Assembly: GCF_015352975.1 (NCBI RefSeq)
Contig: NZ_JACYIZ010000004.1
Coordinates: forward strand, 62,001 to 126,000
Source: Aestuariimicrobium ganziense
GTDB taxonomy: Bacteria > Actinomycetota > Actinomycetes > Propionibacteriales > Propionibacteriaceae
Direction of reading: 5' to 3'
DNA: 64,000 bases
A program made the translations under genes and the position numbers. A model generated the notes under the pieces. It searched no databases, was not told where the DNA came from, and worked only from the letters and a program-made list of their open reading frames with translations. The first letter of the stretch is position 1. Each line of letters starts with the position of its first letter. Shown here one piece after another: positions 18,274 to 31,916 of the stretch.

Positions 18274-18792
18274 TCAGGCGACGACCTCGTCCATCGCTGA
18301 GCGCACCCCGTCGCGTTCGAGCAGTTCGACCAGCCGGCGCACCCGGTCGTCGGTGGGGTAGGACGCCCACAACACCCCCAGGGCACCGACCAGCATCGGG
18401 ACGATGGTCTGCACCAGGTTGAGTTGCAGCACGAACGAGCCCGCCATCCACAGGATCGCGCCCATCTCGGCGACCGCGGCGGCGTAGACGGTCGAGGTGC
18501 GCAGTCGCACCATCGAAGTGCTCGTGGGCTGCGGATCGTCCGCCCTCAGCGCCGGGACGACGAACGGCATCGTCGCGACCCGGCGTCCGAGCAGGGCGAA
18601 CGCGACCACCACCAGCAACCCCACCAGCAGGTGGGTGAGGCCCTCAGGGCCCTCGACCCCGCTGGTGACCAGGAACATGGTGACGCTGATCATGATCACC
18701 GCCACGGTCATGGTCACCGAGACGATCCGGGCCGACATCACCGCCTGCTTGGGCTGCAGCACCGGCCGGCCCGTGCCCTGGGGCGCGGTCAT
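18274..18792 (-). CDS. Small integral membrane protein
   Basis: The 172-residue protein has four hydrophobic helices (about 25-45, 55-75, 100-120, 125-145) and a short charged C-terminal helix. No family was recognised. It starts one base after the stop of the GH13 gene on the same strand, so the two are probably co-transcribed. A link with polysaccharide metabolism is possible only by position. Confidence 0.75.
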   Translation of the reverse strand: MTAPQGTGRPVLQPKQAVMSARIVSVTMTVAVIMISVTMFLVTSGVEGPEGLTHLLVGLLVVVAFALLGRRVATMPFVVPALRADDPQPTSTSMVRLRTSTVYAAAVAEMGAILWMAGSFVLQLNLVQTIVPMLVGALGVLWASYPTDDRVRRLVELLERDGVRSAMDEVVA

Positions 18793-18793
18793 C

Positions 18794-20554
18794 TCAGGCC
18801 CTTCCGTAGACGACGACCGAGTAGGGGCCGAGCGCGATCTCGGCCGAGGCAGGCATGCCGTCCTGGGCCGGGCCGTTGGCCTCGACGTCGCTGGCGTACT
18901 GGTCGCCGAAGTCGTCGGAGTAGATCTTGGAGTCGGAGTTCAGCAGCAGTTCCCATCGGCCAGCGGCGGGGAACCCGATCCGGTACTGACCCCACGTGTT
19001 GGTGCTCAGGTTGAGCGCCACCACCACGTCATCGCCGGCGCCACCGTTCATCCAACGGTGGAAGGCGATCACCTTCGAGGAGTTGTTGGCCTGAATGACC
19101 TGCATGTCCTGGCCCATCAGGCCCTTGGAGCGACCTTCGTTGTTGAGCCGCAGCCGCACAAGGTCGCGATAGAGGCGGACGATGCCGTGGTACTCCTCGT
19201 TGAGGTGCCAGTCCAGCGGCACGTCGTCGCGGAACCACTCGCCCTGCAGGAACTCCTGGCCTTGGAACAGCATCGGGATGCCCGGTGAGGTCAGCACCAG
19301 CCCCGCGCCGAGGGTCGAGCGCTTCTGCCCGAACCAGCCCTGCGGGTCGCCCGGGTTGACCTCGGTCGGAATGCGGGCCTTGCCGTTGGCGACCTCGTCG
19401 TGGCTCTCGGTGTAGATCACCCGCTCGTAGGCGTCGCCGTAGTTGTAGGTGATCGCCTTGACCACCGCCTCGACCGAACGGTTTTCGTCGCGCATCTCGG
19501 TGAGCGCACCCCGGACCGGGTGGACGAAGTGGGTGTCCCACTGGGAGTGGAAGTGGGCGTCGTCCGGGCCGGTGTCGGTGACCGCGTGCACGCCATGGAG
19601 GTCTTCGGCGATCAGGATCGCGTCGGGGCGCTTGGCGCGGATCTCGGAGTTGATCTCGCGGCACATCGCCCAGCCCTCGGGGATGTCACGCTCGCCACCG
19701 TTGACCGAGCGCATGAACGGGGTCATGTCGTAGCGCAGGCCCTGCACGTGGTAGTGGTCGAACCACATGTTGGCGTTGTCGCGCAGGAACTGGCGCACCT
19801 CGGGTCGTCCGTAGTCAGGGCGGGTGTCACCCCACGGGGTTGCCGACTTCCAGTCGTTGTAGAAGTAGATGCCGCCCTTGTCGTTCTCGCTCCAGCCGTC
19901 GAACTGCCACAGGTCGAGGTCGGAGGGACCGAGGTGGTTGTAGACCACGTCGACGATCACCGAGATGCCGCGGCGGTGGGCTTGTTTGATCATCGCCTTG
20001 AGCGCGTCCGGGCCGCCGTAGGACGACTCGATCGCGAAGATGTGGGCGGGGTTGTAGCCCCAGGACTTGTCGCCGGCGAACTCCATCAACGGCATCAACT
20101 GGATGCAGTTCACACCCAGCTGCGAGATGTGGTCGAGGCGTTCGGCGACCTGGTCGAGGGTCCCGTTCTCACCGGCGAACGAGCCGACGTGCATCTCGTA
20201 GATCACCAGGTTGTTGTGGTTGGGGGTGGTGAAGGTGTCGCCCTCCCAGTCGAAGCTGGCGTGGTCGACGATCACGCCGTTGCCGATTGAGTTGGTCACC
20301 TGCATCGCGTAGGGGTCGATCCGCCACAGTTCCATGTCGCCGTTGCGCAGGAAGAACTGGTACTCGTCACCGGCCTTGGCGCCGTCAACCCAGCCGTACC
20401 AGTAGCCGTTGCCCTCGTGCTCCATCGAGTGCACCTGGTTGTTCCACTCGTTGAAGTCGCCGGCGACGCTGACCGAGTCGGCGTGGGGCGCCCACACCCG
20501 GAAGCCGCAGCCCCCGTCGGCGACGATGGCACCCATACCGGGCAGGTTCGACAT
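18794..20554 (-). CDS. GH13 alpha-glucan enzyme with CBM48 (branching-enzyme-like)
   Basis: The 586-residue protein has an N-terminal CBM48 (FRVWAPHADSVSVAGDFNEWN), then a GH13 barrel. Key segments are VYNHLG (region I), GLRYDMTPFM with the nucleophile Asp, LIAEDL with the acid Glu, and ESHDE with the third acid. The architecture resembles glycogen branching enzymes or trehalose-forming hydrolases, but the chain is shorter than GlgB (about 730), so specificity is open. The ATG follows GAGGAG. It heads a two-gene unit with the membrane protein. Confidence 0.88.
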   Translation of the reverse strand: MSNLPGMGAIVADGGCGFRVWAPHADSVSVAGDFNEWNNQVHSMEHEGNGYWYGWVDGAKAGDEYQFFLRNGDMELWRIDPYAMQVTNSIGNGVIVDHASFDWEGDTFTTPNHNNLVIYEMHVGSFAGENGTLDQVAERLDHISQLGVNCIQLMPLMEFAGDKSWGYNPAHIFAIESSYGGPDALKAMIKQAHRRGISVIVDVVYNHLGPSDLDLWQFDGWSENDKGGIYFYNDWKSATPWGDTRPDYGRPEVRQFLRDNANMWFDHYHVQGLRYDMTPFMRSVNGGERDIPEGWAMCREINSEIRAKRPDAILIAEDLHGVHAVTDTGPDDAHFHSQWDTHFVHPVRGALTEMRDENRSVEAVVKAITYNYGDAYERVIYTESHDEVANGKARIPTEVNPGDPQGWFGQKRSTLGAGLVLTSPGIPMLFQGQEFLQGEWFRDDVPLDWHLNEEYHGIVRLYRDLVRLRLNNEGRSKGLMGQDMQVIQANNSSKVIAFHRWMNGGAGDDVVVALNLSTNTWGQYRIGFPAAGRWELLLNSDSKIYSDDFGDQYASDVEANGPAQDGMPASAEIALGPYSVVVYGRA

Positions 20555-20701
20555 GTGTTCTCCTCAAACTGGACGAGCTGGGGGTGGAAGAGCGCGGGCG
20601 GACCCCGCGCTGCAGCCGGGCACAGACTATCGGTCGGGCACGAACCCCGTGCTCAGGCGGTTGTCGGGGGGCATCTGGGCGCATCAGACCTGGACGCGGC
20701 A

Positions 20702-20732
20702 GCGCCCGTCCCGCCGGCGACGGGACGGGCGC
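20702..20732. terminator. Hairpin terminator downstream of catalase
   Basis: A perfect 12-base stem (GCGCCCGTCCCG / CGGGACGGGCGC) with a 7-base loop lies 10 bases beyond the catalase stop. Confidence 0.8.
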
Positions 20733-20741
20733 GCCACTCGG

Positions 20742-22976
<2,235 letters not shown>

Positions 22977-23051
22977 GGTCGCGACGCTAGGCCCGCGGCG
23001 CGGCGGACGGGCCCGGCCGGGGGGCCTCCACACCCCTGCGGGGGGCCGGGT

Positions 23052-23669
23052 TCAGGCGTCGTGCCACATCCCGATCTGCACCGGTGCACCCTCGCCGGCC
23101 TCGATGCGGTTCAGCTCCCCGAACCCGAAGCGCTCGTAGTAACCGACGAGGTCTTCCGCGCACTCCAGGTAGAGCGGGTGGCCACCGGCCGAGGCGTGTT
23201 CGACCCCTTCCTCGACCAGGCGGCTGCCGACACCGCGCGCCTGGCCCGAGGGCAGCACCGCCACCCCGGCCAGGTACCAGTGCGGCACGGCAGGGTGGGC
23301 GTCGTGAGCGGCCCGGTCGAGCAGCGGGCCACGGCGGCTGAACTCCTTGAGGTGGCCTCCCGGGATCAGCGGCATCACCGTGGGCAAAGCCACCAGACCT
23401 CGCCACGACGGCACCCGCCACTGGCCCGGCGGCATCCAGGCCGCGACCCCGTCGAGTGCGGCCGAACTCTCGTCCACCGAGACCGTCAGTCGCCCTTTCG
23501 AGAGCGCGTGGCCCAGGCTCGCGCGGAAGAACCCCGGCAGCACGCGGGCGCGTACGTCGTCCGCTGCGATCAGCCAGCGCCACTGCGGGGTGGCACCGAA
23601 GGCCGACGCGAAGATCGCGCTGGCCGCCTTGAGGTCGGCGCGCACGGCAGGACGCACGATCGAGGTCAT
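23052..23669 (-). CDS. GNAT-family N-acetyltransferase
   Basis: The 205-residue protein has the acetyl-CoA binding signature VLPSGQARGVGSRLVEEG (motif A, about residues 135-152) and a C-terminal YYERFGFGE (motif B). Such proteins acetylate small molecules or proteins; the substrate is not predictable. A TAGGCT -10 box lies 6 bases before the ATG. It is divergent from the glycyl-tRNA synthetase gene, and the two share a 42-base gap. Confidence 0.88.
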   Translation of the reverse strand: MTSIVRPAVRADLKAASAIFASAFGATPQWRWLIAADDVRARVLPGFFRASLGHALSKGRLTVSVDESSAALDGVAAWMPPGQWRVPSWRGLVALPTVMPLIPGGHLKEFSRRGPLLDRAAHDAHPAVPHWYLAGVAVLPSGQARGVGSRLVEEGVEHASAGGHPLYLECAEDLVGYYERFGFGELNRIEAGEGAPVQIGMWHDA

Positions 23670-23711
23670 GGGCTGAGCCTACGCACCCGGGCTCGCCGGT
23701 AGGCTGGCCCG

Positions 23712-26780
<3,069 letters not shown>

Positions 26781-26790
26781 CGCCAATGGT

Positions 26791-26824
26791 TGGTCGAGTA
26801 GCGAGGTACGAGCGTGTCGAGACC
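26791..26824 (+). repeat. Dispersed repeat overlapping the menB start
   Basis: TGGTCGAGTAGCGAGGTACG continues to GCGTGTCGAGACC, one of the clearest copies of the dispersed family. Its GCGAGG acts as the menB ribosome-binding site and its GTG is the menB start codon. Confidence 0.85.
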
Positions 26825-27734
26825 CTCTGACAACCCGTTCAACCCCGACCTGTGGGAGGCGGTGCCCGGCTTCGACTTCACCGACATCACCTACCACCGG
26901 GCCAAGCACGTGCCCGCGGTGCGGGTGGCGTTCAACCGTCCCGAGGTGCGCAACGCGTTTCGTCCGCACACTGTCGACGAGCTGTACCGTGCCCTCGACC
27001 ATGCCCGGATGGCCTCCGACATCGGCTGCGTGCTGATCACCGGCAACGGGCCGTCGGCCAAGGACGGTGGCTGGGCGTTCTGCTCCGGCGGCGACCAGCG
27101 GGTCCGCGGACGGTCGGGCTACCAGTACGCCGACGGCGAGACCGCCGAGACGGTGGACGAGCGGCGTGCCGCCGCCGAGGGTGGGCGGTTGCACATCCTC
27201 GAGGTGCAGCGGCTGATCCGGTTCATGCCCAAGGTGGTGATCGCCCTGGTCAACGGCTGGGCAGCCGGCGGGGGCCACTCGCTGCACGTGGTCTGCGACA
27301 TGACCCTGGCCTCGGCCGAGCACGCCCGGTTCAAGCAGACCGATGCCGATGTCGGCTCGTTCGACGCCGGGTTCGGGTCGGCCTACCTCGCCCGCCAGGT
27401 CGGGCAGAAGGTGGCTCGCGAGATCTTCTTCCTCGGTGAGACCTACGACGCCCAGCGTGCCTACGAGATGGGCACGGTCAACCGTGTCGTCCCGCACGCT
27501 GAGTTGGAGGATGTCGGCCTGGACTGGGCGGCCAAGGTCTGCGGCAAGTCACCGACGGCTCAGCGGATGCTGAAGTTCGCCTTCAACGCCATCGACGACG
27601 GGCTGATCGGGCAGCAGGTGTTCGCCGGTGAGACCACCCGTCTGGCCTACATGACTGACGAGGCCGTCGAAGGACGCGACTCCTTCCTCGAGAAGCGCGA
27701 CCCCGACTGGTCACGCTTCCCCTACTACTACTGA
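26814..27734 (+). CDS. menB: 1,4-dihydroxy-2-naphthoyl-CoA synthase
   Basis: The 306-residue crotonase-fold enzyme closes the second ring in menaquinone synthesis. The sequence follows mycobacterial MenB almost block for block: FNRPEVRNAFRPHTVDELYR, GGWAFCSGGDQRVRGRSGYQ, VNGWAAGGGHSLHVVCD, QTDADVGSFDAGFGSAYLAR and the terminal DWSRFPYYY. SDNPF at residue 5 aligns with the mycobacterial N-terminus, so the GTG at 26814 is needed even though it lies within the dispersed repeat. A short tandem copy of its 3' end follows the stop. Confidence 0.96.
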   Translation: MSRPSDNPFNPDLWEAVPGFDFTDITYHRAKHVPAVRVAFNRPEVRNAFRPHTVDELYRALDHARMASDIGCVLITGNGPSAKDGGWAFCSGGDQRVRGRSGYQYADGETAETVDERRAAAEGGRLHILEVQRLIRFMPKVVIALVNGWAAGGGHSLHVVCDMTLASAEHARFKQTDADVGSFDAGFGSAYLARQVGQKVAREIFFLGETYDAQRAYEMGTVNRVVPHAELEDVGLDWAAKVCGKSPTAQRMLKFAFNAIDDGLIGQQVFAGETTRLAYMTDEAVEGRDSFLEKRDPDWSRFPYYY

Positions 27735-27760
27735 TGGTCACGCTTCCCTGCTACTCCTGA
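27708..27760 (+). repeat. Tandem duplication of the menB 3' end
   Basis: The last 27 bases of menB, including TGA (27708-27734), are repeated imperfectly in the next 26 bases (27735-27760, ending CTACTCCTGA). The second copy has one deletion and two changes. Confidence 0.85.
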
Positions 27761-27878
27761 CCGGATCGGCTCGGCGTCGCAACAACACCGTTTTCGGATG
27801 GCGGCGCGCGGCTCGACTTCGTCGCCCTGGACCTCGGCGACCCCGACCGGCTCGGGTCCGATGAGCCAGAATTGGGGC

Positions 27879-28346
27879 ATGGATCCCACCTTCGAGGGCA
27901 CCTGCGCCTTCCGGATGATGCCCTACGACGAGCTCGCCGATGCCCCCTCCTCGGCCCGCCTCCGTGAGGTCGACCCCAGCCAGCTCCAGGCCGAGTACGC
28001 CTGGGTGCACCCCACGGACGGCCCGCAGCGCGGAGTCCTGCTCATCGGCGGCCCTGAGGAGGGCGCGACCGAGGTCACCGCCGCGTGGGCCGACAGCTGG
28101 CACCAGAAGCCCGGCCTCATGGTCATGGCCGGCGAACGCCTCGGCGGCACGGTCACGCTCGAGGCGACCTACGCCGACGACTGGCGCTGGCAGGTCGAGC
28201 TTGCCGGGCTGGACGGGGACTCCCCCACGATGACCATGCGCAACGTCGTGCCGGCCTCCGCGCTCGAGGCTCTGCCCCCGGACGCCCCGGCGATCGAGGC
28301 CGGCCCCTATGACGTCATGGTGGCGCGCTGGACTCGCACCCCCTGA
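27879..28346 (+). CDS. Hypothetical protein (about 155 aa, no family recognised)
   Basis: The frame encodes an acidic soluble protein with a beta-rich pattern (TFEGTCAFRMMPYDELAD, RGVLLIGGPEEGATEV, GGTVTLEATYADDW, GPYDVMVARW). No signal peptide, helix or known motif was found. The ATG at 27879 follows TTGGGGC closely; an ATG at 27861 is the alternative. The preceding gap (27761-27878) reads in one frame as a short protein-like remnant (DGGARLDFVALDLGDPDRLG) with no start. Together with the transporter remnant downstream, this suggests a rearranged segment. Confidence 0.6.
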   Translation: MDPTFEGTCAFRMMPYDELADAPSSARLREVDPSQLQAEYAWVHPTDGPQRGVLLIGGPEEGATEVTAAWADSWHQKPGLMVMAGERLGGTVTLEATYADDWRWQVELAGLDGDSPTMTMRNVVPASALEALPPDAPAIEAGPYDVMVARWTRTP

Positions 28347-28348
28347 CC

Positions 28349-28640
28349 GTGTTCTGGGCAGGTGCGGCGCTGCTCGTGCCCGCGCTCAACGCCGGCGCGG
28401 TGGGGGTACCTGTTCGGACGAACCTCCGCCGAGCTGCAGGGGCGGGTGCAGTCGACCTTTGGGCTGCTGGTGATGACGCTGGGCGCCATTGCCCCGGCGC
28501 TGTCGGGATGGCTGATGGCTCGCCAGAGGGTCCGGGTGACCGTGGTGATCTTCATCGTGCCCGTGGTCATTGCCGCCCTGGTCAGCGCATTCTCGCGCCA
28601 AATCCGTGCCGTCCGCGGCCTGCGGTCTGGGAGTCCGGGC
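28349..28640 (+). pseudogene. MFS transporter remnant, frameshifted
   Basis: Two frames together encode the last helices of a major facilitator transporter. The first (from 28349) gives FWAGAALLVPALNAGAVG. After a one-base shift in the run of five G (28402-28406) the second gives YLFGRTSAELQGRVQSTFG and APALSGWLMARQ plus a last helix. LQGRVQS and the following helices are typical of EntS-like exporters. The N-terminal three quarters are missing, so this is a truncated gene even if the frameshift were an error. Confidence 0.75.
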
Positions 28641-28706
28641 CGCTGTGACGTTCCGGGAGCGCCGCCGGGGCGCTGGCGGAGCACCTGGGGTCGGTAGCCT
28701 TCGGCC

Positions 28707-29255
28707 ATGGTCTCCGCCGACGATCTGCCTGACTACTTCGCCAAGCTCAACCCGGTGCCGGCCGCCGAGCGTCCAGACCTCGTCGCCGCGCCGGTGGCCG
28801 CCGCACTGAAGCACGTGCCGCAGGCCTTGGTCTTCGAGATCGATCCTGAGTTGGCCGACACCGCAGCCCTGTGCGCCGAGTTCGACCTGCCGCTGGAGAC
28901 CGCGGCGAACTGCGTCGTCATCGCCGGGAGTCGCGGCGAGGTCGACAAGACCGTCGCCTGCATGGCGCTGGCCACCACCCGGGTCGACGTCAACCGCACC
29001 GTGCGCAAGAAGCTCGACGTGCGCAAGTGCAGCTTCGCCCCGATGGACTACGCGGTCGAGGCCACCGGCATGGAGTACGGCGGCATCACCCCGGTCGGAA
29101 TGCCGGACGACTGGCCGATCTGGATCGACCGGGCCGTGGTCGATGCCGGCTGGGTCTGCATCGGGTCGGGGGTGCGCTCGTCCAAGCTGCTGCTGCCCGG
29201 GACGGCACTGGCCGACCTGCCCGGTGCCGAGGTGGTCGAGGGCCTGGCCGGCTGA
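28707..29255 (+). CDS. YbaK/ProX-type aminoacyl-tRNA deacylase
   Basis: The 182-residue protein has the YbaK/EbsC editing fold (LETAANCVVIAGSRGEVDKTVACMAL, a conserved lysine block, and GGITPVGMPDDWPIWID). Members hydrolyse misacylated tRNAs such as Cys- or Ala-tRNA-Pro in trans. The exact substrate is uncertain. A TAGCCT -10 box lies 6 bases before the ATG, giving a leaderless transcript. Confidence 0.88.
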   Translation: MVSADDLPDYFAKLNPVPAAERPDLVAAPVAAALKHVPQALVFEIDPELADTAALCAEFDLPLETAANCVVIAGSRGEVDKTVACMALATTRVDVNRTVRKKLDVRKCSFAPMDYAVEATGMEYGGITPVGMPDDWPIWIDRAVVDAGWVCIGSGVRSSKLLLPGTALADLPGAEVVEGLAG

Positions 29256-29269
29256 GCGGCCTGGCCCGC

Positions 29270-30151
29270 TCAGGGCCCGAAGGTCGCCGCCACCCGCAGC
29301 CGCTGGTCGAGACGCACGTCGAGGTCGCGCACCATCACACCGATCTCGGGCCGGCGCAGCGGGAACGGCTCCACCTCGTGCTGGTCGAGCTTGCGATTGG
29401 CGACGAGCAGCGGAAGCCACAGCAGCAGGTTGGCCGACGACAGCCGGACTCGGTCGACCCGGAGCACCATCGCCTCGTCGATCGTCACCCGTGCGCTGGC
29501 CCGCACCCGTCCCCGCAGGAGACCGAGTCGCATGGTCACGCCCGCCTCGGGCAGGTACTCGCCCCGGCTCGGTCGGGCCAGCGCCAGCGACAGGCCCGAC
29601 ACTGCGCCCCGGCCGTCAAGGCCGCGGTTGACCACGTCCTCGACCAACCCTTCGAGGTCAGCGATGCCGACCTCCGCGCGCAGATGCCCATGCAGTGGAC
29701 GATCTGGAGTGGGTTCGTCCAGTTCGAGCACCACCTGGTCGACCGTCTCGATCCAGCGGACGGGCAGGTCGTTGAAGGCGCCGTCGACCCAGACGTCTCG
29801 TCCCTCGACCGATGCCGGTTGGGCGAGCAGGCCCACCGAACGGGCCACGCCTCGTGAACCGGCCACGGGCATCTCGGCTGTCGTCGCGGGGGATGGCTGG
29901 GTACTGGGCTGGCCGGGATCCGTGGGAGCCCCGGTCGCCTCGGGGTTGAGTAGTTCGTCCGGCACCCGGAACCGCACCCCGGTCAGCCAGACGTGCAGCC
30001 GCTCGATGGTGTCTCCGATGCGCTCGGCCTCGACCCGCGCCGCGTCGGGGTTCTCGACCACGTCCGGGTGGCGCCGCAGCTCGTCGATCACGCGGGAGGC
30101 CAGTTGGGGCCCATCCAGAGGGCGTGGGGGTGGGCCAAGCGGGATGCTCAT
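29270..30151 (-). CDS. Hypothetical protein, lipid-binding-like beta domain
   Basis: The 293-residue protein begins with a helical segment (DGPQLASRVIDELRRHPDVV). A Pro/Thr linker (about 85-105) follows, then a long beta-strand-rich domain (GVTMRLGLLRGRVRASARV and VLRVDRVRLSSANLLL). The strand pattern recalls DUF2993/LmeA-type lipid-binding proteins, but no signal peptide is present, so that is only a resemblance. A TACGGT -10 box 7 bases before the ATG at 30151 fits a leaderless start; GTG at 30160 is possible. Confidence 0.72.
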   Translation of the reverse strand: MSIPLGPPPRPLDGPQLASRVIDELRRHPDVVENPDAARVEAERIGDTIERLHVWLTGVRFRVPDELLNPEATGAPTDPGQPSTQPSPATTAEMPVAGSRGVARSVGLLAQPASVEGRDVWVDGAFNDLPVRWIETVDQVVLELDEPTPDRPLHGHLRAEVGIADLEGLVEDVVNRGLDGRGAVSGLSLALARPSRGEYLPEAGVTMRLGLLRGRVRASARVTIDEAMVLRVDRVRLSSANLLLWLPLLVANRKLDQHEVEPFPLRRPEIGVMVRDLDVRLDQRLRVAATFGP

Positions 30152-30288
30152 CCCACCCACCGTAGCGAGGGGCGGAGGCAGCCCTCGCTCGAACGGCCTT
30201 GGCCCAGCGGCCAGGGTGGCGACCGGGCAACGACACCGCAGAGTGAGGTCCGACTCTCACCTACCGTGGAGCTCAGGAGGTGGTTCAG

Positions 30289-30585
30289 ATGGCGAACACC
30301 ACCCGAAGGGGGAAGGACGACGAGTTCGCCGTGGCCCGCATCTCGTTCAGCACCGAGTCGCTGCACGACCTGGTCGCTCGTACCGGTGGCGAGCCTGGCA
30401 CCGTTGTCCTTGGTGGCCCCCAAGGCACACGCCCCAGCACGGTCGAGGCATTCCGTGACGGCTCGGTGTGTGCCCCAGCCTCCGGGTCACCCGCGTCGGG
30501 ATCGCCGTCCAGTTCTGCCAGTGAGGCCACGAAGAGGGTCAGAGGCCGATCCAAGCCCGGAACGCGTCCACACCCTCGTAGCTGA
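30289..30585 (+). CDS. Small hypothetical protein with strong ribosome-binding site
   Basis: A 98-residue frame starts at ATG 30289 after AGGAGG with ideal spacing, and a TACCGT box lies about 25 bases upstream. The first 55 residues look like normal coding sequence (DEFAVARISFSTESLHDLV). The rest is Ser/Pro/Ala-rich and runs 47 bases into the 3' end of the opposing GNAT gene. No family was recognised. It may be a shortened gene whose original 3' part was lost. Confidence 0.55.
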   Translation: MANTTRRGKDDEFAVARISFSTESLHDLVARTGGEPGTVVLGGPQGTRPSTVEAFRDGSVCAPASGSPASGSPSSSASEATKRVRGRSKPGTRPHPRS

Positions 30586-31180
30586 TGGGCTCGTCCGGGC
30601 GGACGAAGTCGTCCGCCGACAGCACCAGCACGTGGTGGGTCTGCCAGCCCTGGGCGTCGTTGCGGCGCTCCCGGGTGGTGTCGACGACCCGGTAGCCGAT
30701 CCGTCGGCTCACCCCGAGTGAGCGGGTGTTGTCGGTGAACGCTCCCGAGCGGCACTCGACCGCGCCGAGTTGGTCGATGGCCAGCCCGCACACCATCTGG
30801 CGCATCAGCGTGCCGATGCCCTGGCCCTGGTGCTCCAGGCCGACCCAGCTACCGGTGGACGCCACCCGCATCATGCTGAACGCCTTGCCCTGCAGGCTCT
30901 GCATGCCGACCAGTCGTCCACGGTGCCAGGTACCGAAGTTCACGTTCCAGTCCTCGGGCATGCAGGCCGCCCGCTCGCCCCAGTAGAACCGCAGCGTGTT
31001 CGCCGGCAGCACGTCGTGCGGCACGGTCGCCCAGTCGTTCATGAAGGGCATCAGCTCGTCGCCGTGCACGCCACGCAGGGCGACCTCGATCAGCTCGGGC
31101 AGGTCGTCGTCCGACAGCCAGCGCAGCTCGACCTCACCGCAGCGGATCACCAGCCCGGCTGGGGGAAACATCTCTGCCAT
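30539..31180 (-). CDS. GNAT acetyltransferase (RimJ/RimL type)
   Basis: The 213-residue protein resembles ribosomal-protein-alanine acetyltransferases. It has GSWVGLEHQGQGIGTLMRQMV (acetyl-CoA binding, QGQGIG) and a second block NTRSLGVSRRIGYRVVDTT. The early segment VELRWLSDDDLPELIEVAL is typical. Start could be GTG at 31186 or ATG at 31180 or 31171; none has a clear ribosome-binding site. It overlaps the small opposing gene at its 3' end. Confidence 0.87.
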   Translation of the reverse strand: MAEMFPPAGLVIRCGEVELRWLSDDDLPELIEVALRGVHGDELMPFMNDWATVPHDVLPANTLRFYWGERAACMPEDWNVNFGTWHRGRLVGMQSLQGKAFSMMRVASTGSWVGLEHQGQGIGTLMRQMVCGLAIDQLGAVECRSGAFTDNTRSLGVSRRIGYRVVDTTRERRNDAQGWQTHHVLVLSADDFVRPDEPISYEGVDAFRAWIGL

Positions 31181-31352
31181 GCGCACCCGGCAAGTCCACC
31201 ATGCGCGCAGCCTGGCTCGCCAGCGAGTTACGGGCAGCCGCTGAATGCCACGTCGACAACGTCGAGCACAGGTGTGGCAGACCTCACATTCTGCTCACAA
31301 ATCGCCGTCGAGGTCTGGTCGGCGGCCGCTGCGCAGGCGTCTACTTGACGCC

Positions 31353-31892
31353 ATGGGTACTGACTGGAGCAAGAAGATCGGCGGCGGGTCCGTCGGCGAC
31401 GTGTTCGGCAGGAAGCTCTCCGCGCGGGTCAACGTCACCCACACCATGGCCATCCACTTCGTCGGGCTGCACTGCGAGATCAGGATGGACGACGGGGACG
31501 ACCTCACCGGCAGCGTCACCTGTCGAAGCGCCACGTCGTCGAGCGAGGTCAAGATCCCCCGGATGACCCTGGCAAACTAGGGCGACGAGAACCGCACCTA
31601 CGCCACGTCTGAACAGATACACCGCGGGGCGCCGGCGGCAGTCACCCTCGGTGGGCTGCTGCACGAACGTGACAACTTCGGTCTGGCCTATACCCTGCGT
31701 GACCTGGCTGGCTCGCTCACCATCGACCTGCACGAGGTCGGCGGCGGGGCCCAGCCACCGCTGCAGCCACCGGTCGGCAGATCACCCGGCATCGGGCAGT
31801 GGACCCACAAGGTCGTGGTGCAGACCACCGATCCTGACGGCGAACTCGGACGCTACGGCGCTCACTTCCTGGTGCAGGTGCTGCCGACCTGA
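31353..31892 (+). pseudogene. Hypothetical gene interrupted by an in-frame amber codon
   Basis: The frame from ATG 31353 runs 75 codons to TAG (31578-31580). It then continues in the same frame with normal high-GC codon use for 103 more codons to TGA at 31890-31892. The second half reads as real protein (GGLLHERDNFGLAYTLRD, LTIDLHEVGG, WTHKVVVQTT). No family was recognised. A single G-to-T change (GAG to TAG, AN|E|GDEN) would explain the break, so it is a recent pseudogene or a readthrough case. Confidence 0.65.
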
Positions 31893-31916
31893 GCTGGCCT
31901 CACCCAGCCAGGACCC

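Noticed and set aside
18794..20554. Annotation as glgB
   Set aside because: The chain is about 150 residues shorter than GlgB and specificity residues cannot be verified by eye.
30285..30791. Minus-strand 168-codon frame opposite the small gene
   Set aside because: It overlaps the 3' half of a clear GNAT gene in another frame and has no start signals.
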